Shown here: positions 19,025 through 29,083 of the stretch, one piece after another | Numbering within the stretch: the stretch's first letter is position 1 | Layout of the letters: the number at the start of each line of letters is the position of its first letter | DNA from: Balamuthia mandrillaris | Taxonomy: Eukaryota > Discosea > Longamoebia > Balamuthiidae | Reading direction: 5' to 3' | NCBI GenBank assembly: GCA_031835245.1 | Contig: JAVKOQ010000099.1 | Span: forward strand, 22,501 to 86,500 | DNA length: 64,000 nucleotides | The notes under the pieces: generated by a model | The model's database searches: none | What the model was told of the DNA's origin: nothing | Seen by the model: only the letters and a program-made list of their open reading frames with translations | Made by a program: the position numbers and the translations under genes

Positions 19025-20112
19025 TTAGGCTTTGGGGATGGAGGAGATGTCTTTTTCGATCCAAATGTCGACTCCCTGCTGCTCGCCGATTTGGCGGATG
19101 CCTTCCTCCAGCTTCTGTGTAGACACACTCTTTGGCACATCTATCAAAGCATCCAACTTGAACAATGGCTCTCCTGAGAACGCTGCTCCCACTTTTTTTT
19201 TTGGGTAAGTTGGTGGTTGTTTCAGGAGCAAGAGGAGAAGAAAGAGTACCAGTGTAGATCTGTAAGGAATCAATGTTGATGTTGTTTTTGCCAAAGAAGT
19301 CAGCGACGGCGTGAGAGATGCCTGGATGGTCTGCGCCGGTGAGCAAGAGCCTGCGCTGCAAGCCGAGGGACTTGCGCACTTTCTCGCTGCTTTTACGAAT
19401 GGTTATGTCCCAGTTGGTGTATTCTATGGGCAAAAGACGTGTAAGAAGAAGAACGAGAGTTAGAAGAAGAAGAACAAGAGGAACAAGAAGAAAAGGAAGG
19501 AGAAGAGGAAGGAGAAAGAACAGCAGCAACAACACCAATAAGCAAGAAACGACAGAAGAAAGAAGAACGACAGGAAAGAAAGCAACAAACGACAAAAATG
19601 AACGAACCAGGAATACTGGTTTTGGCTTCCCTGCGGAAACTCTCTTCCAACTCTTCAGGCAGGGAGAACATCATGTGGATGCAGTAGTCGTTGCCAAGGC
19701 GGGTGGTCTTGCCTGCCTCTATGTTGCCATGGTGCTGGGCGATGCAGGCCGTCACGGCAGCCGTCACGCCTGGCTTGTCTGGACCAGCGCAGGTGATCAC
19801 CAAGTTGACTGCACCAAGTCAAGAGAACTAAGGTTAGAAAAATCTCTTTCAAAAAAAAAAATAAGATCTGGAAGGTGCTGTGGTACCTCTTTTTTCAGGA
19901 TTCTTCACTTCGATCTCAGTAGAATACAAACGGCTTCGAGAGAGCAAACCCCTTTGCGAGCTGCTGGTGCTAGCAGCCACTACGCTTCTCCTGCAGCTGT
20001 CGATCCCTCTCCAGTTTGACAAGGAGGAGGCACCTCCCAGGCTGCGTTTGCCACAGAACAACAAAGGGAGCGTGGCCAGCGTACCACCTCTACGAGCGCA
20101 AGCAGCAGACAT
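19025..20112 (-). CDS. two-ACT-domain protein, GcvR-like (4 exons, 252 aa)
   Basis: Exons 20112-19887, 19808-19608, 19423-19250 and 19182-19025 join in phase. Residues 1-70 are Arg/Ser-rich with no acids, a likely mitochondrial targeting sequence. ACT domain 1 begins VNLVITCAGPDKPGVTAAV (about 77-150). ACT domain 2 begins RRLLLTGADHPGISHAVADF (about 160-245). Tandem ACT domains without an enzyme domain match the bacterial GcvR group, which senses glycine. In a eukaryote the role is unknown, perhaps an amino-acid sensor in the mitochondrion. An in-frame alternative acceptor (19192) would add three residues to exon 4. Confidence 0.85.
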
Positions 20113-20463
20113 TTGGGTGTGGAGTTTGGGTTTGGCGTGCGTGTTACGCAGTATGTGTGTGTGTTTGTAACCAAACGACCGACTGACTCTACGGTGTTAT
20201 TTTCTACGGCCTTTTTGGACACTTTTTGTTCTTGTTTTTGGGTTACCTTATTTTTTTTGGTTGAGGTATCCTGACAACAAATGCACCCGAAATTCAGGTC
20301 AACAGGTGACTTTATTTTTTGTGGACAAATGTTGCGCAGCACAAAACGACCAATTGTCGTTCAATTTTTACGAAGCAATTTTGCAGCAAAAGAGGTCAAA
20401 ATGACTTGCAATCGTGGACGTTTGATGTTTGCAACTTTGTTTTCTGAGTGGAAAGAAAAAAAA
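20113..20463. other. divergent intergenic region
   Basis: Separates the ACT gene (start 20112, minus) from the SANT gene. The SANT frame is open here from ATG 20281, but the sequence does not look coding, so 20464 is used as the start. The mirrored motif CGACCAATTGTCGTTCAATTTTTACG (20348-20373) lies here. Confidence 0.4.
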
Positions 20464-21310
20464 ATGATGGAAGAAGAGACGGAGCAGCGGATGGAGCTAG
20501 AAGGCGGTGCCGATGGGAGAGAAGAGGGAGAGGCATGTTCAAGTGAAGTGCACGGCGACACCGAAAAAGAAAAGCAGGAGTGGGCTCGTCAGATGCGGCT
20601 CCTCTTCACCCCGAAGGACATGATCACGGAAGACGGTTACCTCAAAGAAGAGTTTCGTTCTTTCTTCCATTCTTTTTTTAAAAAAATTCCTTCTTGCTTA
20701 CTTTTCATTTATTCAACACTCTCCTTCACTCTTCTTCGCTCTTCTTCAAATATTTCAGCTATTTTAAACCAAAGAAAACAAAGATCGTGCTGAAGAGATG
20801 GACGGCCAAAGAGCGGCGGCTCCTCCTGGAGGGCGTTGAGAAATATGGCATTGGCGAGTGGGCAAAGATCAAGGAAGAGTCCTTACCTGAATGGGTTTCG
20901 TTTTTTTCTTTTCTTTTTTTCTTTTTCATTTTTCTTTTATTTTTTAACTTTTTTCTTTTTTTTCTTATTTTATTTGTTAACTTTTATTTTTGTATTTTTT
21001 TAAAACATTTTTAATATAACAAAAGTCTGTTTTGGAACTACGAGTGAAAATGTCACGCCTGATAGGGCGCCAAAGCCTGGTGCAGTACAAAGGATGGAAG
21101 GGCACGGAGGAGGACGTCCGCGCCGAGCACGAGAAGAACAAGGCCTTGGGCTTGGAGCTCGGTTGCTGGAAAGGAGGAGTGCTGGTGAACGATGATGGGG
21201 GTCAGGTTCTTCGCGCTTTGGACGGCGGAGAACAAAAGGAAGAGGGAGAGGGAGAGGGAGCGGAAGGCGAAGCAAATGAGCGGAAAGCAGAAGAGGAAGA
21301 AGATAAGTGA
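20464..21310 (+). CDS. SANT/Myb-domain protein (3 exons, 202 aa)
   Basis: Exons 20464-20651, 20759-20894 and 21026-21310 join in phase. The N-terminal 45 residues are acidic (MMEEETEQRMELEGG). The conserved part starts DYFKPKKTKIVLKRWTAKE and continues as one SANT/Myb repeat (ERRLLLEGVEKYGIGEWAKIKEE) with the three expected helices. Then ELRVKMSRLIGRQSL, VQYKGWKGTEEDVRAEHEKN and GLELGCWKGGVLVNDDG follow, a conserved C-terminal module usual in this small single-SANT family. A chromatin or transcription role is likely. Several upstream ATGs (20281, 20401) are in frame; 20464 was chosen because it opens the charged, coding-like part. Confidence 0.8.
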
Positions 21311-21411
21311 GATAATATTTACAGAAGAAAAACTGTAAAACAGTAAGTGGCTTTCTGTCTGTTTTTCAAAGCTGCAATTAGTAAGATATTGATAAAGCAA
21401 CATGGAGAGAG

Positions 21412-21463
21412 AAGAAGAAGAAGAAGAAGAAGAAGAAGAAGAAGAAGAAGAAGAAGAAGAAGA
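21412..21463. repeat. (GAA)n microsatellite
   Basis: About 16 AAG/GAA units lie between the convergent SANT and OTU genes. Confidence 0.9.
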
Positions 21464-21493
21464 AAGGAACCTTTGTGTTATCACTTGGCCACA

Positions 21494-23639
21494 TCAATAT
21501 TCTTCAGGAAGAGAAGGAGGAGAAGGAGAATGCTTCCGACGATCGTCCTTTTTTCTTTCTTTCGTTGGCTTCGTAGTTGAAGAAGACGAGGAGGAACGAG
21601 GTATTCGCTGAACCACACGGATGCCCAATGCTTTGTCCCTCTTCTTCAACTCCTCGCGTTGCAGCTTTCTCGCCAATCGTAGATCTTCATCCTCCAATTC
21701 TTCCTTTGCTGTCTTTTCATTCTCGTCGCCACCATTACCTTTCTTTTCTTTCTTTTTCTCTTTTTTCTTTCTCCTTTTCTGCTTCTCTGCATCGTCCTCG
21801 TAACAATAAGACTCTTGTCGAAGTTGTTCTTCTATTCTGCTTTGTCGCGTGGCCTCCACGCGATGCAGTCTCCTGGCCAACTCTCTGTCTTTGAGCTCTT
21901 GTTCACGTTGTCTTCGTCGACTTTCTCTGGCTAGTAACTTGGCTAGCTCTTCGTCCTGTTTTTCTCTGTCCGATTCTATCTTTCTTTCTACTTCTAGTTG
22001 TTCAGCAACTAACTCATCATACTTTTGTTGTTCTTAAAGGAGAAAAAGAAGAAAAAGAAATAAGAAGAAAGAAAGGGGAGATCGAAAGAGCGTGAGGAAA
22101 GGCAAAATAAGAAATGAAACCTTTGGTCTCTCGCTTCCAAAGCTCAAGTTGAAGGTTACGATAGGATGGTTTGTTGGAAGAAGGCAATTTAGGTTCAGTT
22201 CCAAATAGTGTATCTACAAGCGACAATACGATTTCTATGATTTGAAAAAAAAAATATGTAATCTGTTTTATGCAGCAGACAGGCAGAGAGAAGAGAGAAG
22301 AGAGAAGAGAGAAGAGAGAAGAGAGAAGAGAGAAGAGAGAAGAGAGAAGAGAGAAGAGAGAAGAGAGAAGAGAGAAGAGAGAAGAGAGAAGAGAGAAGAG
22401 AGAAGAGAGAAGAGAGAAGAGAGAAGAGAGAAGAGAGAAGAGAGAGAGAGAGAGAGAGAAACCTTGACAAACAGCCATCGCTTCCATTTCTCGTTTTGAA
22501 TAGACGAGGTCATAGTGGTTACCATGTGCATACCACAACGCTATGGAGGAGTTAAAGCCGTTGTCCATGACTGTTGGCCGTCCCGATGAATTGTAAATTA
22601 TAAAGTTTACACTTTGTTTTTGGCATTAGAAAAGAGAAGAGAGAAGAGAAAAGAGGAAAAGGAATACCAGAATAGTTTAGACATAGATTGGAGCTCATTG
22701 TGCCCACCCCAAGTTGTTGGCTTTACGTTCATCATTGAGTCAATGAAGGGAGGATGAGGCGGAGAAGAAACGAAAATATATCAAAAGGAGAGGTTTAAGT
22801 ACGAGAAGCATTCGCTCGGTGTAACTATCAAAGGTTTCCTCTCCTTCTCTGTAGGCAAGAAAAGGTTCAAAGTCGGAGCGATAGGCCCGCATGTAGGCCA
22901 CACACAGCCGACGAACTTCCAAGTGGCTGGCTTGTGTCATGAATACCTTCTCTGATACTGCTCTGAACTGCATGGCTTCTATTTGTTAGTAAGAAAGAAG
23001 AAAGGAAACGACAAGAAAGAAAGAAAGAAAGAAAGAGAGAAAGAACGAAAGAAAGAAGATAGAAGGAAAGCGCACCAAACAAGAGCCATCTTTAGGAATG
23101 CGCACCCTGACCAGGCCCATCTCGCTCAACAAATTCCTCACACCGGTGGTTCTCTTTCTTGGCAGCATCGCACCATTTCCATTTCCTAAACTCTTTTTCT
23201 TCCTCTTTTCGTCCTCCTTCTCCTCTGTTGTCCTTCTTCCTTCCTTTTGCTCTGCTCTTCCTTCCCCTTCTCTGTCCCCTAACCAACGCGGATCAAAGGT
23301 GCCGTCACCCTCTTCTGCTTGCGGTGGCACCAACCCTGGCTGCTGCTGAGCGGCAGGCGGTTCGCTGACCAAAAGAACTCCGCCGTCCAGCTCCAACACG
23401 TCCTCAGAGGCAAAAGGACAAGGCCGGCTGTTCTTCTCAGCATCTTCCAGAGAGAGACGAAGCGCCAGCTGCAGCTGTTCTGCTTCCGTCAAACCCTCTG
23501 CCCCATTCTCTGCGTTAGCATCCTTCTTGTTGTTGGTGCCTTTCCTTTTGCCTTCACCCTTGCTTTTCTTTGGGAGGTCCACCCCATTGCTCTTTTTTTC
23601 TTTCTTCTCCTTCTTTTCCCCTTTGTTTCGTCGCCACAT
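21494..23639 (-). CDS. OTU-family deubiquitinase with UIM and MIU-like motifs (6 exons, 527 aa)
   Basis: Exons 23639-23076, 22967-22803, 22720-22668, 22611-22463, 22234-22121 and 22032-21494 join in phase. The OTU domain spans about 170-310. The catalytic centre is IPKDGSCLFRAVSEKVF (Asp184, Cys187; intron 1 splits it right after CL), then WGGHNELQSMSKLF and the catalytic His293 in GNHYDLV. A UIM is visible at 52-68 (EAEQLQLALRLSLEDAE). The C-terminal 150 residues are a charged coil with three elements resembling MIU motifs (DEELAKLLARE 375-385, DRELARRLHRVE 397-408, EDEDLRLARKLQREE near 462-476). It should cleave ubiquitin chains with extra ubiquitin contacts. Intron 4 is a long pyrimidine repeat. 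Confidence 0.88.
22272..22462. repeat. (GAGAAGA)n tandem repeat in OTU intron 4
   Basis: About 25 head-to-tail copies of a 7-mer. On the sense (minus) strand it is pure pyrimidine (TCTCTTC). It lies entirely between donor 22462 and acceptor 22235. Confidence 0.92.
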
Positions 23640-23984
23640 TTATCCTCTCCCAGTCTTTCTTGTTTGTTTTTTCTTTCTTTTCTTTCTTTCAATTTCGTGT
23701 CGACCCACGACGGTAATTTTCGTCGACTTTAGATGGTGCGATCGTACATTTCAACCACTAGAAAATCAAAATAAATTTTGTAGACATCACATGATCTTAT
23801 TACAAGACGACATGGAATTGAACACAAGTCTGCAAAAAATAATGTTCCGAAAGCAAAGAACAAGTTCTGGAGGGGAGCAACAAGCAAAAGAGATCTTTCG
23901 CCCTAAAAGAATGTTTTAGCTAAGTTGGTTTTGTAACAGCACGTGTGATCACATGTTGTTTGTTTGTTTTGTTCACTGGTCCAT
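23640..23984. promoter_or_regulatory. OTU gene 5' flank with GACGACATG motif
   Basis: The region lies between the OTU start (23639) and the end of hemoglobin 1 (23985), both on the minus strand. It contains AGACGACATGGAATTG at 23805-23820, one of the recurrent promoter motifs of this window, and a CGTCGAC at 23721. No ORF is supported. Confidence 0.4.
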
Positions 23985-24380
23985 TCATTCACGGCCAAGG
24001 ATGGGGCCACGGAGGGGTTCGCACTTGGCTCCCACCTTTGCGATGTTCTCCTCGCTCACTCCCATCTCCCTCAGCGTCTGAGAGAGCAGCTCTATGATGG
24101 CATCAAAGTGAAGGTCGTTGAGGCCCTTCTCCTTGACCAGCCGCTCGTGGACGACCTTCATGCCTTTGCCAGTGTACCTCCTGGGGCCGCCGAGGGCAAA
24201 GATGAGGAAGCCCTTTTGCATGCGGGCCTGCCTCCGCATGTCCACCCCATCGAAGAAGAAGTTGACGCGCTCATCGGCCAAGACCTTTTCGTAAAACTTG
24301 TCCACGGCGGCATCGATGGCGGCCTCTCCTCCCAGTTCGTCATAGAGCGTCCTCTCCGCTTCCGCTTTTGTTTGAGGCAT
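23985..24380 (-). CDS. truncated hemoglobin, group I (131 aa), copy 1
   Basis: A single intronless frame from ATG 24380 to TGA 23985. It follows the group I (TrHbN) plan: LYDELGGEAAIDAAVDKFYEK with Tyr30 at B10, FALGGPRRYTGKGM, and the proximal heme histidine in LNDLHFDAI (His91). It ends VGAKCEPLRGPILGRE. It binds heme and probably O2 or NO. A second, nearly identical copy lies at 46019 on the other strand; the two proteins differ at few positions (VVHERL/VAHERL, AIIELL/VIVELL). Lack of introns in an intron-rich neighbourhood suggests transfer or retroposition followed by duplication. A CATAAATA box lies about 80 bases upstream. Confidence 0.95.
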   Translation of the reverse strand: MPQTKAEAERTLYDELGGEAAIDAAVDKFYEKVLADERVNFFFDGVDMRRQARMQKGFLIFALGGPRRYTGKGMKVVHERLVKEKGLNDLHFDAIIELLSQTLREMGVSEENIAKVGAKCEPLRGPILGRE

Positions 24381-24804
24381 TGTATCGAGTGTCTGTCTGT
24401 CTGTGTGCAAAGTGTAGCAGGGGATGTTTTTGAAGTTTTGCGGAGTGAGTGCGGAACGCTATTTATGTCTTTGTGGAGAATAAGAGTAGACTCCGGAGGA
24501 TGTTGATGATGATTAAACACGACCCGAAGCGGAGGTCCCCGACGACCAGGCGAATAAGAGGGCACTCTCCGCCATCGTTTTGGATAGATTTGACGGGTGG
24601 GGTACCGGTGACTTCGAGGAAATGAGGCAAGGGCGACCTTGTCTGGGGGGGAATTGCCTCTCTAAAGGGAACGACTTTGCCAATCGGGAAGGCGCGTTGG
24701 CCGTGATGATAATTTGTAGTTCGAGTAGTCAACGATTGACAAACATGGGCAACCACTTGACTTCCAGGAAGGAAGGAAAATTTCAAACTCCGGTCCATCT
24801 CTCA

Positions 24805-24835
<31 letters not shown>

Positions 24836-24914
24836 ATCCCTCTCTTACAAAACTGTCTACTCTCCGCTGGGAACCTCCCCGAGAGAGGAGCAACCAAAGT
24901 GTTTCTTTAGTTTT
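24381..24914. other. intergenic: hemoglobin promoter and (CT)n
   Basis: Contains the hemoglobin 1 leader with TGTCTGTCTGTCTG, a TATA-like CATAAATAGC on the minus strand (about 24461) and a (CT)n tract at 24803-24831. Nothing looks coding. Confidence 0.4.
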
Positions 24915-26727
24915 TCAAGCAGGAGCGAATGCCGTGTCAGATAGGTTTCTAAAGCTTGCCAGTGATGAACCCCTCATTGTAGAGGTAGGTGTTGAAGAGG
25001 CAGATGATTCTGAGTCAATCTGAATCTGAACTGCACCGGCAGAGCGCAGGGGATACTTCTCCTTAAAGCGTTGGTTCTTCCTTCTATGTACCAATACTGC
25101 CACAAGCATGCTGACCACTACTATCGCCACCGCCACCAACACAAGAGCAGAAATCAATCCGTAGAATCCAGCGCTTTCGCAACAGAAGTCTTCTGCATTG
25201 TCTGCAGCCTTGTCGTCATCCTCTACGTTGGCGCCGTCACCGTTGTTGTCATCGCCATCTTCTTGTTGGCCGCCAGGTAACAAAACACTAAAGTCGGGAT
25301 CGTAGATAAGGATGTCGTTGAAGTGAGGAAAGGTCATTGTTACTTCTATTCCTCTTCCTGGCAAACCTTTTTGTTTTGATGAAAGAGTTACCTTCACATT
25401 TGTTCTCTCTTTCACCCTTTCTCTATTCTCCATCTGTCATTTCTCTTCTTCTCTCTATTTTCCCTCTTGTCTTTTGGTGTATTACCTGGAATCTTGGCAG
25501 AGTGACGGCTCACGAGCTTTGTATCAATAGAAACAGGGCGAAGAGAGCCATCTACCTCAGCCACGTTGAGAAACCTAGAGCGAAGAGAAAAGGGACTGTC
25601 CGGACCCAAGGAGAAAAGGGCATTGTTGTCTGCTATTTCATCTTCGTTCGCTTGGTCGCCTTCTGCTCCTTCATCGAATGGTGATGATGAAGGAAGGAGC
25701 GTTGAGTTTCCTGTTGCATCTACAGAGTACAAAATCATTGTTGCCTAACAAAGAAAGACATCTTGAGTTCATTCATACAAACATAAAGGAAACGAGATAA
25801 CTAGGTGAGGATGAGAAAATAAGAGATAGAAATACACACCTTCAACCTCCTTTCATATTCTCCTTCCTCTCCAAAGGGTTCCGGTTCGAACTCCCAAGAA
25901 CGAACTACAAAGGACACCTTGACTGTAAACGGAGGAATAGAGATAGTCTCCTTAACAGCCTGTCCAATGGGTGCATCCTCCTGTCCCTTCGTGGTGTAGA
26001 CCGTATAAACCACAATCACAGTTCCTTTTGCATAGGGAACCTCAAACTGAACCACGTGTTTGCCTTCTTTGTTGTTGCCGTCGTTTCCTTCTCTGTCGTT
26101 TTCGTTGTCGCCGACATTGGCGTGAAGAAAGAGAACAGGACCTCGAATGATGGTATCTCTACCTTGCAATAGCTCCGGCCCCCACGCCACCTCTTTCTTG
26201 CCCGTGTGCTTGTGCGCTCGTTCCTCTGACATAGACGCATAAGTGATCAAAAAACGCTCTGGTCGTTTGGGAAGATCTCCTCCCTCTGCTGCATTTGCCG
26301 TCATGGTTGCATCTGCTACTGCCTCTTCTTTTGCATCCAAGAAGAAGATCTCGCAGTCTGGCTCGATGCCATGAGAGATGTGTATGTCCTTCGAGTCAGG
26401 AAGCAAAAACGAGCCGGCCAGACTATCAGCAACATCAAGAAGAGTCGTTGTGGTAGTGTCAATGATCGTAGTAAGAGCAGTGGGGGCAGCAGTAGCAGAA
26501 AAGGAAGAAGCAGAGGCCAGATCAGAAGTAGCCGAGCGAAACGAAACGCCCCAAAAGGGTTCTTGGCGAGAAAGAATGTCAACACTGCTTCGAAAGCGGT
26601 CCTGTTCTCTCTGTCTCTTCTCTAACGTTGTGGTGGTGGTTATCGCTGCCGCTACGCAAGAAACAAGGACAGCCATTACCACCAACAAAGCGGACGCATT
26701 TCTTTTGAACTTTTGTGTTCGAGGCAT
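24915..26727 (-). CDS. type I single-pass membrane protein of unknown function (3 exons, 532 aa)
   Basis: Exons 26727-25840, 25744-25486 and 25366-24915 join in phase. Residues 1-28 are a clear signal peptide (basic start, then ALLVVMAVLVSCVAAA). The ectodomain of about 390 residues is beta-rich (GPVLFLHANVGD, HVVQFEVPYAKGTVIVVYTVYT, PPFTVKVSFVVRSWEFEPE, RGIEVTMTFPHFNDILIYD) with an acidic low-complexity linker before the membrane. One transmembrane helix follows (GLISALVLVAVAIVVVSMLV), then HRRKNQRFKEK as stop-transfer and a cytosolic tail rich in Ser. A Cys pair (FCCESAG) abuts the membrane. No family was recognised. It could be a receptor or adhesion protein. The start ATG 26727 gives the best signal peptide. 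Confidence 0.75.
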
Positions 26728-27067
26728 GATGATGACCCTGCTCTCTTGCAAACTTTAGACGGCACTGGCCAGCGGGTCCCAAGAAGCTGCAGCACCTTGA
26801 CAGCGAAGGAAAAGCAGCCCGTTTTTCATGTTTTGCCTTTGCTGCGGTGCCCCTCCCCCCATTGCTCGGCCCATTCTCTTTCGTGGAGACTTCTTTGGTG
26901 CGGCTATGAACAAATTCAAAGCACCAATCCAAAATCAAAATGTAAAAAAGTTCGATCAAACGTTGATCGTAATGGTTGGTGCAGAAACATTGGACAAATT
27001 GGCGTGCTTTTGACTTGTGCTATGGTGACGTGTATTAGTCCAAATATGGTATGTAGTGACGTGGTTG
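26728..27067. other. intergenic
   Basis: Lies upstream of the membrane protein gene and downstream of the SLC35 gene (both minus). Two GTGACGTG sites (about 27025 and 27056) resemble bZIP/CRE half sites. No gene was seen. Confidence 0.4.
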
Positions 27068-28801
27068 TTATGCCTCTTTCTCCTTCTCTTTCGCCTTTTG
27101 GCCTTTCTTCTCCCAAACGTTCAAGAGAATGCCGGAGAAGAACAAGAAGCAAGCGAGCACGTGCCGTAGGCTCACGTCCTTGTCAAAGATAACAAAGCTA
27201 AGCACGATGGTGATCGCTTTGCGGCTGCTGGTCACGATCGTGGCCACAAATGCATCAGAGCACTTGACCAAAGCGAGAGAAGCCATCGACCCAGCGTAAC
27301 CCAAGAAAAACTCCAACTGTTCGCAACAAAAAAGAACAAGAAAAAGAAAATGTCAGAAGAAGGAGACAAGAGAATAGCGAAGCGAGAAGTGTAAAAATAG
27401 GGTGAGAAGAAGAGGGAGAGAGGAGAGAAACGTAACGACGATGTAAAGAAAGAGAGTTGGCTGTTCAAGAGTGTAAAATAGGCCAGGAATGAGGTCTCCG
27501 GTCAGCAATGCGATTGGAATCATTACGAGCAACCCGTAAAAGTTTGAATAGAGCGCCTGTAACGCACCATATCAAAATGGGAATTGGCGAGAGAGACGGA
27601 AGAGAGAGAGAGAGAGAGAGCAAACAATTTCATAATTGCTGATTCGCTCTGGCGACTTGACCAACTTTTCTTGTATGTTTGTCTTTGAAGCCATCGCAAA
27701 TATGTGAAAGAGCATAAATATAATCCCTTTTTCACAACCAAAACAAACTCAGAAACAGCAAGAGAGAAAGAGAGAGAGAGAGAGAGAACTGAGCAGAGCA
27801 GAGTGAAGAAGAACGTAGAAGAACAAGGAAAGGAGACCTTTGAAATGAAAGGTAGGTGACGACATGGCATCGGCATTGGAAAACAGGAACAGACCTCCTA
27901 TGAGAAAGGTGGTGGCCAAGTATTGCACCAACGAAAACCGTTTGCCCAATAGTAGCATTCCGATCACTATCACTGGTATCAACTGAGATGATTGAAACAA
28001 CACCTAAGCAGAACAAACCAACAGAAGAACATGTTGAGTTAACCAAAGTGGGGTGGCATTGGCACAGAGAAGAGCACACATACTTTGGTTGTATAATCGA
28101 GGTATTTGATGGCCTCGGTGCCCATACCTCTTCCCACAACATACGCCATGGCCAAAGTAAAGTGTCCCATTCGGGCACCTCTAAAGAACAGTGATGAAAG
28201 GAGAAGAGCAAACAGAGATAAGAAGCAGAGGAATAGAAAGAAGAGAGACCAAGTGTTCGCGTAGAACGAGAAAGTGTGAACGGAGGAGTAAAAGAACAAG
28301 AGGAAGAAGAAGAAGAAGAAGAAGAAGAAGAAGAAGAAGAAGAAGAAGAAGAAGAAGAAGAAGAAGAAGAAGAAGAAGAAGAGAGAACCTTCGCAGAGTA
28401 ACTTGCTCTCCGCTGTTGGCCCGTTCAAAGACAGCAAGCAGGGTGTATATCAGAAATTGAAGAACGGTGGAGAACAACGGGTACGGGTATTTTCGTGCTT
28501 TAAAAATAAGCTCCTGCGAAAATGTAGCAACAACACAACGTTCAGAACTTTTTGAGTTTTTTAAAAGAAGGAACACATGAAACAAAAACAAAAACAAAAC
28601 CTGAACGTAGCCGTAGGCGAGGTGAAAGAACAAAAGAGAGCCGGCAACGATGAGGAACCTAACGTCGGGAGAGAATCGGTTCAAGGAGAATCCAAGCAGG
28701 GTAACATCGGCGTATTTGTCCTTCGGTGCCGTCTGCGTCTTGTCGGCGGGCATTACGTTACCCGCCTCCGTAGCTTCGGAGACCTTCGCTTTCGGTTTCA
28801 T
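27068..28801 (-). CDS. SLC35B-type nucleotide-sugar/PAPS transporter (7 exons, 351 aa)
   Basis: Exons 28801-28601, 28513-28389, 28180-28084, 28003-27838, 27726-27626, 27556-27440 and 27316-27068 join in phase. About ten hydrophobic helices are present. SLC35B signatures are visible: YVVGRGMGTEAIKYLDYTTKV, then VLFQSSQLIPVIVIGMLLLG, MASKTNIQEKL, NFYGLLVMIPIALLTGD, and the C-terminal VATIVTSSRKAITIVLSFVIF. A Lys-rich tail ends the protein. Members in Golgi or ER exchange PAPS (SLC35B2/B3) or UDP-sugars (SLC35B4). The TSSRKAITIVLSF block favours the B2/B3 PAPS type. Intron 2 is a long pyrimidine-sense (TTC)n repeat. It is divergently paired with the AP-1 sigma gene. Confidence 0.9.
28293..28384. 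repeat. (GAA)n in SLC35 intron 2
   Basis: About 28 GAA/AAG units, pure TTC on the sense (minus) strand, next to the donor at 28388. Confidence 0.92.
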
Positions 28802-29083
28802 CTTTTTATTTTTTTTTTGCGGTTCCTTTTATTTATTTTTTTCGTTCTATAATGACCGTGTCGTCACGAATCAATTTAAGGAGCCACCTAAACGAAGATC
28901 CGCGTCGTTACGATACCTTACAATTCGTGTCGTCATGGTCTAAGGTTAAAAAAAAAAAGAAGGGGGAAAAGAAAGATAAGGTGTCCCAAAAGACAACAAA
29001 AAGGAGGGGGGCACATCGCACAACGAAGGCAGCAAAACAAACTAAAAAAAAAAAGATCCACAACAACAACAACAACACAAAAG
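28802..29083. promoter_or_regulatory. divergent promoter (SLC35B / AP-1 sigma) with repeated CGTGTCGTC motifs
   Basis: Between start codons 28801 (minus) and 29084 (plus), the motif recurs as CGTGTCGTCACGAATCAATT (28857), CGCGTCGTTACG (28902) and TTCGTGTCGTCATGG (28924). These are reverse-orientation copies of GACGACRYG. Confidence 0.5.

Noticed and set aside
20281-20463. N-terminal extension of the SANT protein from ATG 20281
   Set aside because: The extension is rich in Phe, Arg and Ser with no conservation pattern, while the acidic coding-like region starts at 20464; kept only as an alternative.
22272-22462. Regular tandem array that might suggest a CRISPR or coding repeat (long LLSSLFS frame)
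   Set aside because: It is a head-to-tail 7-mer without spacers, lies wholly inside a spliced intron of the OTU gene, and the flanking exons join in phase without it.
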